Assembly (NCBI GenBank): GCA_029448655.1
Contig: JACCLO010000002.1
Span: 2,170,001 to 2,234,000, forward strand
DNA: 64,000 nucleotides
Reading direction: 5' to 3'
From: Wolfiporia cocos
Lineage: Eukaryota; Basidiomycota; Agaricomycetes; Polyporales; Phaeolaceae
The notes below the pieces were generated by a model. That model saw nothing but the letters and a program-made list of their open reading frames with translations, did not search any database and was not told where the DNA came from. Positions 11,875-22,624 of the stretch are shown one piece after another. Position numbers and translations under genes: made by a program. The stretch's first letter is position 1, and each line of letters begins with the position of its first letter.

Positions 11875-12985
11875 TCAACCGACTGGGATAGCATTGACAC
11901 CTGTGCCGAGCGCTTTTGGAGGACGCTTCTTGCCTTTCTTACCGAGTTTCGACTCCCCATCCGTGGGTTCTGCTATCGACCATGTCCGCTTCTTAGAAGG
12001 GGCTTGGCCAATACCAGACGTTGCTGAGTATCGCTGTGGCTTCGCAAACTGGTCGCTGGCACCTGCAACATCCTTCGCGCCCTTCTTCTGCTTCTCTAAC
12101 CGTTTTTGCTACGAGCAAAGATGTCTAAACTCTGCGGACCGAGAATAGGGAAAGAAACTCACTCGTTGCTCGTACAACTCGCGGTTTCGCTTCTTCAGCT
12201 TCTCTAGTCTGCTCTCACTCTTGCCGCCCCCGCCTGCTGTGAGTTCAATGTTGATCATTCGTCCTTCAAGTTCGGATTGGTGCAACTTGAGGGCTTGTTG
12301 CAAAGCATTTCTGCTAGTAAACTCCAGGAAAGCGAAGCCTTTTGACTTCGTCGTCGATTTTCCGGGAATGGGTTTGGGGGTCATAAGCCGCACAGAAGGC
12401 GGCGGATCTGTGGTTTGGTGAGCGCGCGAGGCTGCACATATACGCTCGAGCACATACCGCACTTAGAGAAGTGCTCCTGAATCGCTTCCTTTGTCGTCGT
12501 GTATTTCAAGTTTCCTTGGTGGAATCCTGATTAGTACGTGTCATTCTCAGAGATAGACACGACATACCGACAAATAGAATATACCGCTGCTTCACACTCT
12601 GCTTCGTCTCTTTCTCTACCGGCTTCGCTTTTGCATCTCCTTCCTCCTCGGTGGAGACATCATTACCTTCCACCCCCTTCCGTTTCTTCTTCGGTTTCGA
12701 CTTGTCCTCAGCCACCGGCTTATCCTCTTCCCGCTTCCGCTTCTTTGCAGACTGACCGCCCTCAAACATCTTCGCATCCTTGCCGCCTGGCGCCGTTGCC
12801 AGATGCGCACGTCCCGCCGGATCTTCCACATGGCTACCTTCCATTTCAGCCTCCACCATATCTTGGCTCTCAGGGACCGGAACGGCATTGTCTTCGTCGA
12901 ACGCTTTGGCTTTACCCTTGCCTTTACGCTCTCGGAACGCGAGCGCCTTCTTTTGCTTTTTGGTGAGTCTTTGTCCGTCGGACAT
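11875..12985 (-). CDS. NOP6: Nop6-like RRM nucleolar protein
   Basis: Four exons: 12568-12985, 12458-12514, 12163-12407, 11875-12108, giving 317 aa. The first 135 residues are Lys/Glu-rich with several nuclear-localisation-like clusters (KKQKKALAFRERKGKGK; KKRKREEDKP; KPKKKRKG). A single RRM follows: RNP2-like ILFVGNLKY at about 137 and RNP1-like KSKGFAFLEF. The tail is basic (ESRLEKLKKRNRELYEQR; GKKGKKRPPK). Yeast Nop6 is an early 40S assembly factor, and that role is inferred here. It converges on the syntaxin gene with 123 bp between stops. Confidence 0.85.
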
Positions 12986-13547
12986 AGTAGAATGGTCTGG
13001 CGAGATGATTGCTTAAGTAGTTTTTTGATTTACGGGGTGGAGTCCAGTACGTGTTTGATCTCGGCTTTGGTGCAGGGACATGCTCGAGACGAAAACACGT
13101 TTAGTGATCGGCTAGTCTCAGTCCCGCACACGTGATCACAACATCGATCGACGGAGGACAGTCTCGGAGTCCCAGCACTTCGGACTCCTCGCTCTCCAAG
13201 TTCAGCAGGCTGACATCTCTCACATGTACATGCGGTCTAGTTGCTTCCCACAGGATATGGTACACTGTATTGTGGATACTGCGACCAGACTCGAGGTCAA
13301 CCGGTGCGTCATGCCTCGCGCAAGCCGCATGTACTGGGGTTCGAATAGTGCGACGTGAACGTGAATCCAGGTTCAAAAAAGATACCATTGTGGGAGGATG
13401 ATGCAAAGAAAGATACACGCAACTGAATGTGTCACAGGATGAATCTAATTGACCACGCTGCCGCCTCTGACGTGCCCGCGCAGCATCTACTCATGGGGTG
13501 TGGCGCTGGACCTCATAGAGTACCGGGGAGGCTTGACTGCTGAGCAA
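12986..13547. other. Intergenic gap upstream of NOP6
   Basis: 562 bp between the NOP6 start and the UBC12 stop. It contains overlapping open frames on both strands, one of which is listed separately as a weak candidate gene. No clear regulatory element was found. Confidence 0.4.
13101..13388 (-). CDS. Small hypothetical ORF, 95 codons
   Basis: An uninterrupted ATG-to-stop frame between UBC12 and NOP6 on the same strand as both. The translation begins MVSFLNLDSRSRRTIR and ends LRLADH. No domain is recognised. A plus-strand frame of similar length overlaps it, so openness alone is weak evidence. It could be the NOP6 5' leader. The gap is larger than most here, which is the only reason to list it. 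Confidence 0.2.
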   Translation of the reverse strand: MVSFLNLDSRSRRTIRTPVHAACARHDAPVDLESGRSIHNTVYHILWEATRPHVHVRDVSLLNLESEESEVLGLRDCPPSIDVVITCAGLRLADH

Positions 13548-14325
13548 TCATTGCACGAGCAACCTGTCGTATTGTACTCCTCGAATGCTCCCTCCGCGCA
13601 TGGAAAGCTTGACATTGTGTAGGAACTGTTCCCGATTCTTGCGCAGCTCCTCGGCCGCCTCTGCAACCGATGCACATGTGAGCGGCTCCAGTGGCACTAG
13701 TCGGGATTTGGGAAAAACACACCCTTATTCAGTGGATCATCAGCGTTTGGCTCTAGGAAGAGATATTGAAGTCCGACAAGGACAGAGTTCAAGTTCAATA
13801 CCGGCTTCCAATCTTCTCGAAGAATGTTCAAGCAGACGTTCCCTTCAAGATCGACATTGGGATGGTATATCTAGCGACCCGACACATCGACATGACTACA
13901 ATCGTCACAACCAAAGGCAAGAACTTACTGTCTGCGTGCACTTAACTTTTGGTGGCTCGTGCGGGTAATTCGTGTTGATGTTTACGGAGAAAACGAATGC
14001 GCCACCTTTGTACATGCCTACAGCGTGCCTATGGATCATGTTCAATGGGAGATGATTGCCCTCAGCTCATACCTTCGTCCGGAGTAATGGTAAGAGTGAA
14101 GTTGAGTAGATCGGCAGGATCTGAGAAATGAGTCTTCATCGTTGAAGATAGCTCAAGTTCCGTAAGATCTGTGCAAATTGGGCGTGTCGGTAATTCATGT
14201 CGGGTGTCACTCTGAACCAGCGATTATATGCTGGTGACTGTTGGCCGCGCACCCTTCTGTACTCGAATTTGTGCGGCACTGGTCTTTGGCTTCTTCTTCG
14301 CAGCCGCATCCTCGTTCTTCTTCAT
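13548..14325 (-). CDS. UBC12: NEDD8-conjugating enzyme Ubc12
   Basis: An E2 that carries NEDD8/Rub1 to cullins. Five exons: 14253-14325, 14073-14168, 13929-14017, 13723-13870, 13548-13660, giving 172 aa, close to the usual 180. The sequence has the family N-terminal Lys-rich peptide ([12 protein letters not shown]), [26 protein letters not shown], and the active-site block [14 protein letters not shown] with catalytic Cys at about residue 99, then [17 protein letters not shown]. An in-frame TAG just upstream fixes the start. It is divergent from the 2OG oxygenase. Confidence 0.95.
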
Positions 14326-14634
14326 GCTCCATATCTATGTTATGGACTCAGTTATAAGTTAAAGTGAGATTGCATCGGCGGTCACCTTAATCATTGTGAG
14401 GACGATGAATGTTACAGCGGCAGTGCGGGGGAGCGTGTAGTGTGTAAGGTCGAAGGCCGATCTAGCGCCCACGATCCAATACACGGACCACGTGATAGGC
14501 GCGTCCCTCCTAAGGCAGAACGCCGAAATAGGCAGCTGCTGTGCTTCGTTCTCTCGCCGCGGGACACGCTGATCGTGCAGCTTGATACGGAGTCTGACTG
14601 GGGGGTCTACGAGACCACGAAAACTTGCTTCAGA
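14326..14634. promoter_or_regulatory. Divergent promoter, UBC12 / 2OG oxygenase
   Basis: 309 bp between divergent starts. One CACGTG E-box lies near 14489-14494. Nothing else is recognised. Confidence 0.4.
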
Positions 14635-16110
14635 ATGTCTATGCCGCTTCTCCCCATCGTTGACCTCGACATTTTCGTGTCGGAGCCTGAGACGTCGCTT
14701 TCGGAGCTTGCAGTGCAAGAATGCAAGAAGGTGGCCTCGCCGTTACCCACAACCATTGCTTGACTGCTGCTAATAGACTGAGTGGTCCGATCATAGGCCT
14801 CTGATGCCCTGATAACATACGGCGCACTGCTATTACATGATTCACGCGTCTCAGAAGACGATAATAGCACATTCCTTGATCTCTTGGAAGACTACTTCAC
14901 ACAGCCTTTGTCAGTGCTTCAGCAAGATGAACGCCCGGAATTGGGATATCAAGTCAGAGCTGTCTGCCTGGAATGAGCTCATGATACTCACACCGCTGTC
15001 CCTAAAGGTAGGCGTAACACTTGAGAACACGGAGAAGCCGAAATGTGCGGTAGACGAGCCCTGTCTCAACGTGATCGCACGCCTGGAACCATCCGAGCGT
15101 CCTCTTGATATAACCGCGCACAACCCAGACCCAAAGTGCAGGTTTTTCTGGCGGATGAGCGAGAAACCTCCGTACGAGACCGCGTTTCCCGCACTCAATG
15201 CCGCAAATGTTGTCCCCCAAGCGGAAACCATTCGTTCGAGATGGGCCCCGGTAATGGAGAAGTGGGGGAGCTCCATGAAGACCGCGTGAGTTATAGACTT
15301 AGCCGTGGCGAATACCGTCATTTAACTTTGTGGATAGTGTGGAAGATCTAGGCGAGATGGCAGCCATTGGCCTTGGTCTGCCCCGAAAGACATTCAAGGA
15401 CGCAGGCAGATATGGGTATGTCCAATTAACTTCTATTTTCGTGATATCATCAATGATTTCCGTCAGACCCCATTTGCTGGCGCCGACCGCGTCTGATCTC
15501 TTCAAATACGGTCAGAAAGATACTATCCTCGCCGGATTTCATACAGACCTCAATTTTTTGACAATTCATGGTCGCTCACGCTACCCTGGGCTGAACATTT
15601 GGGCACGTAATACCGGCAAACGTATCCCAGTCAAATTTCCGCCCACCGGCCGGTACTTGCTAGTGCAAGCAGGCAAGCAATTGGAGCATCTGAGTGGCGG
15701 ATTGATAAAGGCCGGCTATCACGAGGTCGTGGTTAACGAGGCCACATTGGAGGTATAGCAATCTAGGTTTAACCCGCGATCAAAACTCAAACGGATTTGC
15801 AGGCAGTCGAGCGGTGTCGTTCAGAGCACCCTGAGCGTCCTCTGATCCGCATCTCATCTACGTTCTTCTGGCACCTCTCTTCCGATCATGACCTTGCTCC
15901 TATTCCCTCTCTTCAAGCTCGTGCTCGTGCTATCAGAGCAAATGCGATTAATCTGGGCAAGATAGATACTGAGGACGAGCCCGAGATATATGCACCCATG
16001 AAGGTTGGACAGCAAGTCCAGAGGTGAGTAGTTATACCGTTTCCGGATGTTATGTGCTGACATCGATCTGCATTTGCAGTGAGCTAAGGCACATCGCTCT
16101 CCTGGCGTGA
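14635..16110 (+). CDS. 2-oxoglutarate/Fe(II)-dependent oxygenase, IPNS-like
   Basis: Seven exons: 14635-14730, 14797-14952, 15008-15285, 15338-15415, 15467-15752, 15803-16023, 16080-16110, giving 381 aa. The N terminus (MPLLPIVDLDIFV) matches the DIOX_N pattern. The metal and co-substrate residues are visible: HTD in LAGFHTDLNFLTIHG (about residue 228), the distal His in KAGYHEVVVNE (about 285), and RIS in LIRISSTFFWH (about 311) for 2-oxoglutarate. Proteins of this superfamily hydroxylate, desaturate or cyclise small molecules. The substrate cannot be told. No other secondary-metabolism gene is adjacent. The starting Met follows a candidate leader. Confidence 0.82.
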
Positions 16111-16348
16111 TGATACTGCTACTGTTGCAGACACAGAAATCATGGACGGCCTTGATATTTTTGGATTGGCTTTATGATTCATGCACATCTATCTGAAAGC
16201 GAGCAGATCTGACGCGAGGGACGACCGTAGGAGTGAAGTTGAATTCCCGTTAAGAATAGCTGGCATACCCGGGCGATGAAGCCCGTGCAGCGTTGTACAA
16301 TAGAACCAGAATACAGAGTCATAACCGGTTGACGGCTGACGGGCATTC
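16111..16348. other. Convergent 3' gap
   Basis: 238 bp between the stops of the oxygenase and ADC synthase genes. Nothing is recognised. Confidence 0.4.
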
Positions 16349-18761
16349 TCACAAAAATTCAACTTCACCGAAGGCCCTTATGACGCTCTCCACCTTCACG
16401 ACCATCTCGTCCCACTCAGCTTCAGGGTCCGACAGAGCGGTAATGGCGCCTCCTGCGCCCAGCGTCCACTCTTCCGTACGAGCTTTGTCTCGAGTTGAGT
16501 GGTCATCAATATCCTCTCGCGACTGGTCCTCAGAATCCAGCTTGAAGCAGCTGCGGATGGTGACAGACCAGTCTCCACCGCCCCCGACACACCAATAGCC
16601 GAACACGCCAGAGTATATGCTGCGATCGCTGTCTTCGAGCGTGTGCAGTATCTCGACGCTGCGCTTCTTTGGAGCACCGGTCATGCTACCTGAAGGCCCG
16701 TGGAACCAAGTGAATGAGAAACCTTGGAGCAACACAACAATGTGCATACCTGGTGGTAAGCTCCTGCGGAGGACTTCCCAACCGAGATCCTCCTCCTGAC
16801 ATCTCTCGGCATGCTCAGGAAGCTTTCCCTCGATGACGCTTACAAGCTGCCATACAGTCTTGTACTCCTCGACCTTGCAGAATTGCTTGACTGTCACGTC
16901 CTCCCCTACGACCCCATGTAGATCATGGCGAATGAGGTCAACAATCATCAGATTCTCTGCAACCTCCTTTGTGCTGCCAGCAAGGGCTTGCTCCGCTACT
17001 GCGCGAGTGATACCAGGCGCCTTGCGCACTGTGCCTTTGATCGGACGCAGCTGGCATGTCGTGTGAGGGGGACGGGAGTATGACAGGAATCGCTCCGGGG
17101 ATGAGGAAAGGAGCGTGGACGGGTGCAAGCGCAGATATGCAGAGTGCGGGGCAGCATTACGGGTCCGCAGGATCTTGTATAGATCCCAAGAGGAGCTGCT
17201 GTTTGACTTGGGGACTAACTTGGGGACAGTTATGCGAGTAGGAGCAGTGAGACAAAGTTCGTATGACTCTCCGGCGAATAGATGTTCCTTTGCCTCGACG
17301 ATACGAGAAATATACCGGTCACGGTCGGGTAGCGTCACCACAGGCGCCTCTGTAGCCCTACTTTTTCTTCGTCGCTTCGTTGGGGACGGACGCAGATCTT
17401 CTGCCGAGCCTCGGGTGCTGCTTTTGACCATAGATGCTATTTCCTCGAGCCAGGTATGGTCGTCCGGTAACAATGACTGAATGTAAGCAAATCCCGTGGT
17501 GCAGTCCAGGACAATGCTTCGTTCAACGAAGACGAGGTTGACATCAGAATGACGCCCCTTGGTCTCTGTCGTGTCTCGGGGAGGACAGGATGCCGAGAGA
17601 GAATCGACACCGAGTTCGTAGGTGAGGAAACCTACTAGCCCTCCCCAAAAGGGTATGTCTGATACACCACCATGAGCTTTCCTGGAGCGCATGAAGTCTG
17701 CAAGCCACGCCCAGATGTCGGATGGTCCAAGACTCTCGCGGCGGGTTGCTGCACCAGTAGCTAAGTGAACGTCATGATCGCCCACGGTATAGGTAACCCT
17801 AGGGGACTCTGGAGTGAGACACCCAATGATGGAAAATCGCCCTGGTTGTGCGGTAGATTCTAGGAGTACAAAATCCGAAGAGTCATTGGCTACGCCAAGA
17901 GACTCGCATATATCGATGGGCACCAATCCGGGCACTTTCACGACACGAGTGGCGACTGCATGAGGCGCAGAGCGCAAATGTGGTGTAGTTTGCGAATACA
18001 GAGCCGGCCATGATGGACCTATTACGGTATCAATGACGGTATCCCAGGGACGTACTGTTCGGGATCTGATGGCAGACCAGCTTCTGGCTAATCGCCAGAA
18101 GTTCCGCAAAACTTCTTCTCCTCCCCCAGATGTGCATACAGATTCCGGATGATACTGTACGGCCCAGAAAGGTTTGGATTTGTGCTTAGCGGCCATAACG
18201 ACCCGCCCATTCTCCTGCCCATCGTCTGCCCATGCTATGGCTTCGACCGCCTCGTTCCCTTGTAAATCCACGTGCAATGAGTGGTACCGGACGGCATTGA
18301 TTTCCCCCACACCCTTGAAAATCTCGCTGCCATCGTGCAGGATCTGTGAGATTTGGCCGTGCTTGACGACGTTCAGCCTCTTCAACTGGGCACCGAACTC
18401 CACAGCCAGACTCTGGAGGCCGAGACAGACCCCAAAGACGGGAAGGAGATGCGCATCAGAGGCTTTCCATATGTCTTTGACGACCCCGATGTCGTTGGGA
18501 TTACTTGGGGAGCCTGGCCCTGGTCCCACGATCACAGCAGAAAAATAATCGAGATAGTCTTGGAGCTGTAAGGGGGAAATGTGATCATTCTTCACGATAT
18601 GAATATCGCAATGAGGGATCGTGCGACGGCAAAGCGCTGCTAAGCTAGATTCATCATGCTGTGAGCATAAGAGAGAAGTCATGTTGATCCGGTACTGACT
18701 TGTGAGTGAACGAGTCGTAGGAATCTATGAGTAGGATGCGAGGAGATGCAGAGTCCGACAT
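16349..18761 (-). CDS. ABZ1: Aminodeoxychorismate synthase (PabA-PabB fusion)
   Basis: Converts chorismate and glutamine to 4-amino-4-deoxychorismate for p-aminobenzoate and folate. Three exons: 18700-18761, 16750-18644, 16349-16689, giving 765 aa. The first 62-nt exon is needed for the canonical start ILLIDSYDSFTHNLAALC. Glutaminase half: GPGPGSPSN, GVCLGLQSLA with nucleophile Cys near 94, and QYHPESVCT with the His/Glu pair. Synthase half: RLHPSTLLSSSPERFLSY, RPIKGTVRK with the Lys typical of PabB rather than TrpE, MIVDLIRHDL, and GSMTGAPKKRSVEILH. The last intron (16690-16749) is 60 nt, in frame and stop-free, and interrupts PPG/SMTGAP, so a naive ORF call would wrongly keep 20 extra residues. 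Confidence 0.93.
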
Positions 18762-19088
18762 GTCGCCAGTATGGTAACCAGAAGTGAATAAGAGGAAGCC
18801 AATAAATTAATTGCAATTCGGAACTTGGTGGACCTTGCCCGGGCACCGCGCCATCAGCGTACTGTATGGGATGGATCGATGAACAGTGAAGAGATCCGTC
18901 GTCATGATGCAAAATGTAAAGATTTGAAGCTGACGCGTGACATACGCGTGACGTCACGCGACACAGAGAGAGGGCGGACTCGCCCAGGCTACTCACCATA
19001 GATTGGCGCGTTCGACGAAGGACAGAAAGCAGCTTGAGGATCTGTCACCGAATTCTGCTCTTGAAGTTTGCTCCAAGATCCCTCAAAT
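18762..19088. promoter_or_regulatory. Divergent promoter, ADC synthase / TTI1
   Basis: 327 bp shared by two divergent genes. It contains two ACGCGT boxes in direct ACGCGTGAC repeats (18933-18941 and 18944-18952), the second merging into a 16-bp perfect palindrome with a full CRE core. Confidence 0.6.
18945..18960. promoter_or_regulatory. 16-bp palindrome with CRE core TGACGTCA
   Basis: CGCGTGACGTCACGCG equals its reverse complement. TGACGTCA is the full ATF/CREB bZIP site. It lies 185 bp from the ADC synthase ATG and 129 bp from the TTI1 ATG. Function is inferred from the consensus. Confidence 0.55.
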
Positions 19089-22000
19089 ATGCCAATAATT
19101 ATGCAGTGTGACGAGGACTCCCAAGCGACGTTCCAGAAGGTAAGCCATGGGTAAGCGATACAAGATCCTGTTACGCTCACACGAGATACAGCTGAAGGTT
19201 TCGTGTGTACCACTCCTACAAAACTCCCTGTTGATCCCGGCTGCAATACCCACCGTACTCAAGCTCCTCTTGGAGGTATTTGATACTCTCCGCACGGTGC
19301 AAGACTCTGGACATGCACTGAGGACGCCACTGATAACTTACGTGTTCTTCCCACTTTCATCGATACTTCGTCGTAATACTCTATCAACTATTCCAGATCA
19401 AGTTCTTGAAAGGATCTTGAATATTCTCGGCATCCTGTGCGAGAGCTGGTGGTGGGAACTAGACGAGACGACGTGGGAGCAAGTATTCATGCTATGCAGT
19501 GCAATCCTGGGTGGGATAGACAGCAAGGGGAAGGACAAAGTCCGCGACGACGAGACTAAAGAAGCAACGGTGCGCTGCTTGTGGACTCTGCTTCGAGAGC
19601 GAACACCGGACCAGGACCCTTTTGGCCCGACACATCCACCACGGGTGGCGAAGATCTTGACGAGGTTTCAGACTCACGCACAGACTAGAACGTTTACACC
19701 TGTTCTTGGCCAGACACTCGACACTCTATTGGTCGCTTCTGAATCCCCACATTTGTCATTACAACGGTCATCGCTCCAGGTCCTACACGTTCTAGTGCAG
19801 GGATATTTGCCTAACAATTTCACTCCCACTGTTCTGCCTGGTGTTGTAAGCATCATGGGCAGAATTGCTTTGGCCACCGGTTCTTCGAAGACCTGGGCGA
19901 ACGGAGAAGTCGCGGCTGCTGCATTACAGGTGATGCAAGCTATCATTATCAGATCCATAGGAGACGAGATTTGTGTAAAGGAAGGTGCCGTGAAGGGGTT
20001 AGCCAGCCTGGAAGACTTGGCAGACCTTGTTGACGCTGCCGGAACCAACGATACGCCAACGGCTGGTGAAAGAATTCCATATATGACTGCACGTACCACC
20101 ACTTGGTTACACGGGACGGCATCACAGCTCCACATCGCCATGAATGCGCTGACTTCCTTAGTCAACCATCCAAACCCCTCAGCACTCTTGGCCCTTGTCG
20201 ACTTCTCGGAAGTTGTCTTATCCGCTACTACACTCACTGTTCCTCAGTCGCAGCCCCTCCTGCTCTGTCTACTACTCTCCCTGTCGGGCTCGAGCTTCAC
20301 AGACGTCTCAACTAAGGCGAGCGCCGTCCTGAGACATATGCTGTCCCCCGCGTCCAAGATCCGACATACGTTGCTTCCAGTGCTGATGCAAATATCAAAA
20401 GACAACTTATCAGCTCTCCCTCGCCTTATCCTCTCGCACTCAGACGCCAAGGTGGAGCACGTAGCAGGGCTAATCGAGAGCGTCTGTCGTCTTTCACTGG
20501 CTCTAGAGGGAAATAGTGGCTCCGGAGTATCACAGGTATCGGCGGGGATCAGCATTCTACTTGGCCCCGCTGGCGGTATTGAGAAGTGGGGATGGAGTCT
20601 CCTCGCAGTCCTTGAATTCACAGATAGCCCAATAATGGCGGCCAGGCGGCCCCCCGCGCAGCTTATGCTGGAAACCGACTGGTCATCACCAAACGCTATC
20701 CAGTTCCCCGAACTTACCCTTGAACACGTCACTTCCCGCTCGGCACACGCAGCCATTGAGCAAATGCTTCGTTCTATGGGTCGTGCAGGCCGAAAACACT
20801 GTGACTTCGCAATAGACTGGTTCCTGGCGGTAGGAATGAATAGACGGGGTCGTAGGGCTGTTGCAGCGCTGTGGTGCGCGTGCAGACTTCTGGAAGGGGT
20901 TTCTGGAGTATGTCTCGATGCCTCACATCCGCATGAATCGGGCATCTCGAGCAGACCGAGCAGGCGAATCGAGAAGCTTGCACGAGGCGTCGCTAGGAGG
21001 ATCTCGGATCTCTGGATGAACAGTGATGAAGATGAGGATTCTCATGCCCAAGAGCGAATGTTACCTTCACAGGCGGAAGAGGGTGTCCTTGTTGAGCATG
21101 TCAAAGGACTAACAACTGTCCGAGCCACTCCTAATGCGGTTCCCAGGCCAACAGCACGGCCTTCTCTTCCTCAGCCCCTCTTGCATAAGTGCGTCTCTTT
21201 ACAGATACTTGCTGTGACGGCCGGGATTCTAGAAGCGCGGTTCGCGCCTTTGCTCCTGCACACTCTGTATCCCATCCTTCACTCGATCGTCTCTGACTCG
21301 CCACTTGTCTCCTCTACTGCGCTGGCTGCGCTGGATTGCATCACACGTAGTACATCATATGCATCTCCAGCCAATCTGCTGTTGTCAAATTTTGACTACG
21401 CTCTCGACGCGGTCTCACGTCGCCTAACGCGCCGCTGGCTCGACATCGACGCGACGAAGGTGCTCGTCGTGCTTGTACGGCTCGTCGGCGCTGATGTAGT
21501 GCAGAAGGCCGGAGATGTCGTAGAAGAATGTTTCGACCGTCTGGACGAATTCCATGGATACGAGGTCCTCGTAGATGGCCTTGTAGAGGTTCTCACGGAA
21601 GTTGTCAAAGTAGTGGAGGACAGCGAACAGCCAGCAGGGGAAGATGTCCGACCGACCAATAGCAACACGCCCGAAGAGGACGTCAAAGGACCCCGTGCGT
21701 TCGTGGAGTGGTATGAGCGTCGACATAACCGCCCAATGGAGATAAATGACAGCATCCGTGACGAAGCGCCCCCTACAGGAGAAAGAGGAGGACCAGTCCC
21801 TGACTTGGACCCTAATGCAAAGCCTTCAATGACGCTTTCCCAAGCATTAACGCAACAGATCATCTCGCGCTCCTTTAGTTTCCTGACACACGGTTCGCCC
21901 GTAGTACGGATGCGCATGTTGATGCTTCTCACCTCGGCGGTTGCTGTGGTACCCGAATCGGCTCTCCCGACCATCCATCAACTTTGGCCATATATCCTAA

Positions 22001-22518
22001 ACAGGTTCTCCGATCAAGAACCCTTCGTTGTCAGCGCCGCAGCGTCTCTGGTCGAGGCTTTGGCTACTCACAAAGGAGACTTCATGTTTCGGAGAATCTG
22101 GGACGATATTTGGCCCCGCTTCCGCGCCGTCTTGGACAAGCTCAGCGTGGCAGACAGCACGAATGCATTAGCCCGTCGCGATCATGGTGGTGTGGGCACG
22201 GAATCTGCATATACACATTCGCACCGGCTGTACAGATCCCTTTTGAGAACTATGACGGCAGCGGTCACCAGCGTCCAAGTGCGGGATTCGGCGGTCTGGG
22301 AAGTCATACTTGCTTTCAGACGTTTCTTGCACTGCCGGGCGCACGAAGAGCTGCAGGCACGCGCACGGGCCTTGTACTCGGCTATATGTCTTAAAAACGA
22401 AGATGCGGTGTGGTTGGCATTGTCTGCAACCCAAGGACAGATTGACGCTTCCATGTCTTTCCTTGCGGAGTCGAGGTGGGACATCAGCCAGAACATGGCC
22501 TTGATTTTCTCGCATTGA
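19089..22518 (+). CDS. TTI1: TTI1, TELO2-interacting HEAT-repeat protein
   Basis: A subunit of the TTT (Tel2-Tti1-Tti2) co-chaperone that matures PIKK kinases such as TOR, ATM and ATR. Two exons: 19089-19139 (17 codons) and 19192-22518, giving 1125 aa. The first short exon ends DSQATFQK and joins LKVSCVPLLQNSLLIP, matching the family N terminus. Helical HEAT-like repeats run throughout, e.g. TYVFFPLSSILRRN near the start and SRSFSFLTHGSPVVRMRMLM, LWPYILNRFSDQEPFVVSAA and WPRFRAVLDKL in the C-terminal third. An acidic, disordered linker lies at about 860-910. The assignment rests on these conserved stretches and on length. The second exon has no internal intron, unlike its neighbours. Confidence 0.85.
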
Positions 22519-22624
22519 TATACTGCTTGTATGCTACAAATCTGTTATTGACAATCAAATGCTCTCCATCAACAACACAGGGTGCCGGGCCCGTGCCAGT
22601 CCGACATGATCGACACTTTGATCA

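Noticed and set aside
13330..13350. GGTTCGAAT resembling a tRNA B box
   Set aside because: The box does not continue to TCC, and no A box or acceptor-stem pairing is found at the right spacing.
14635..18761. Oxygenase plus ADC synthase as a secondary-metabolite cluster
   Set aside because: The ADC synthase has the housekeeping PabA-PabB form, and no synthase, transporter or P450 gene is nearby.
20244..20945. 233-codon minus-strand frame
   Set aside because: It lies wholly within the conserved TTI1 coding exon on the other strand.
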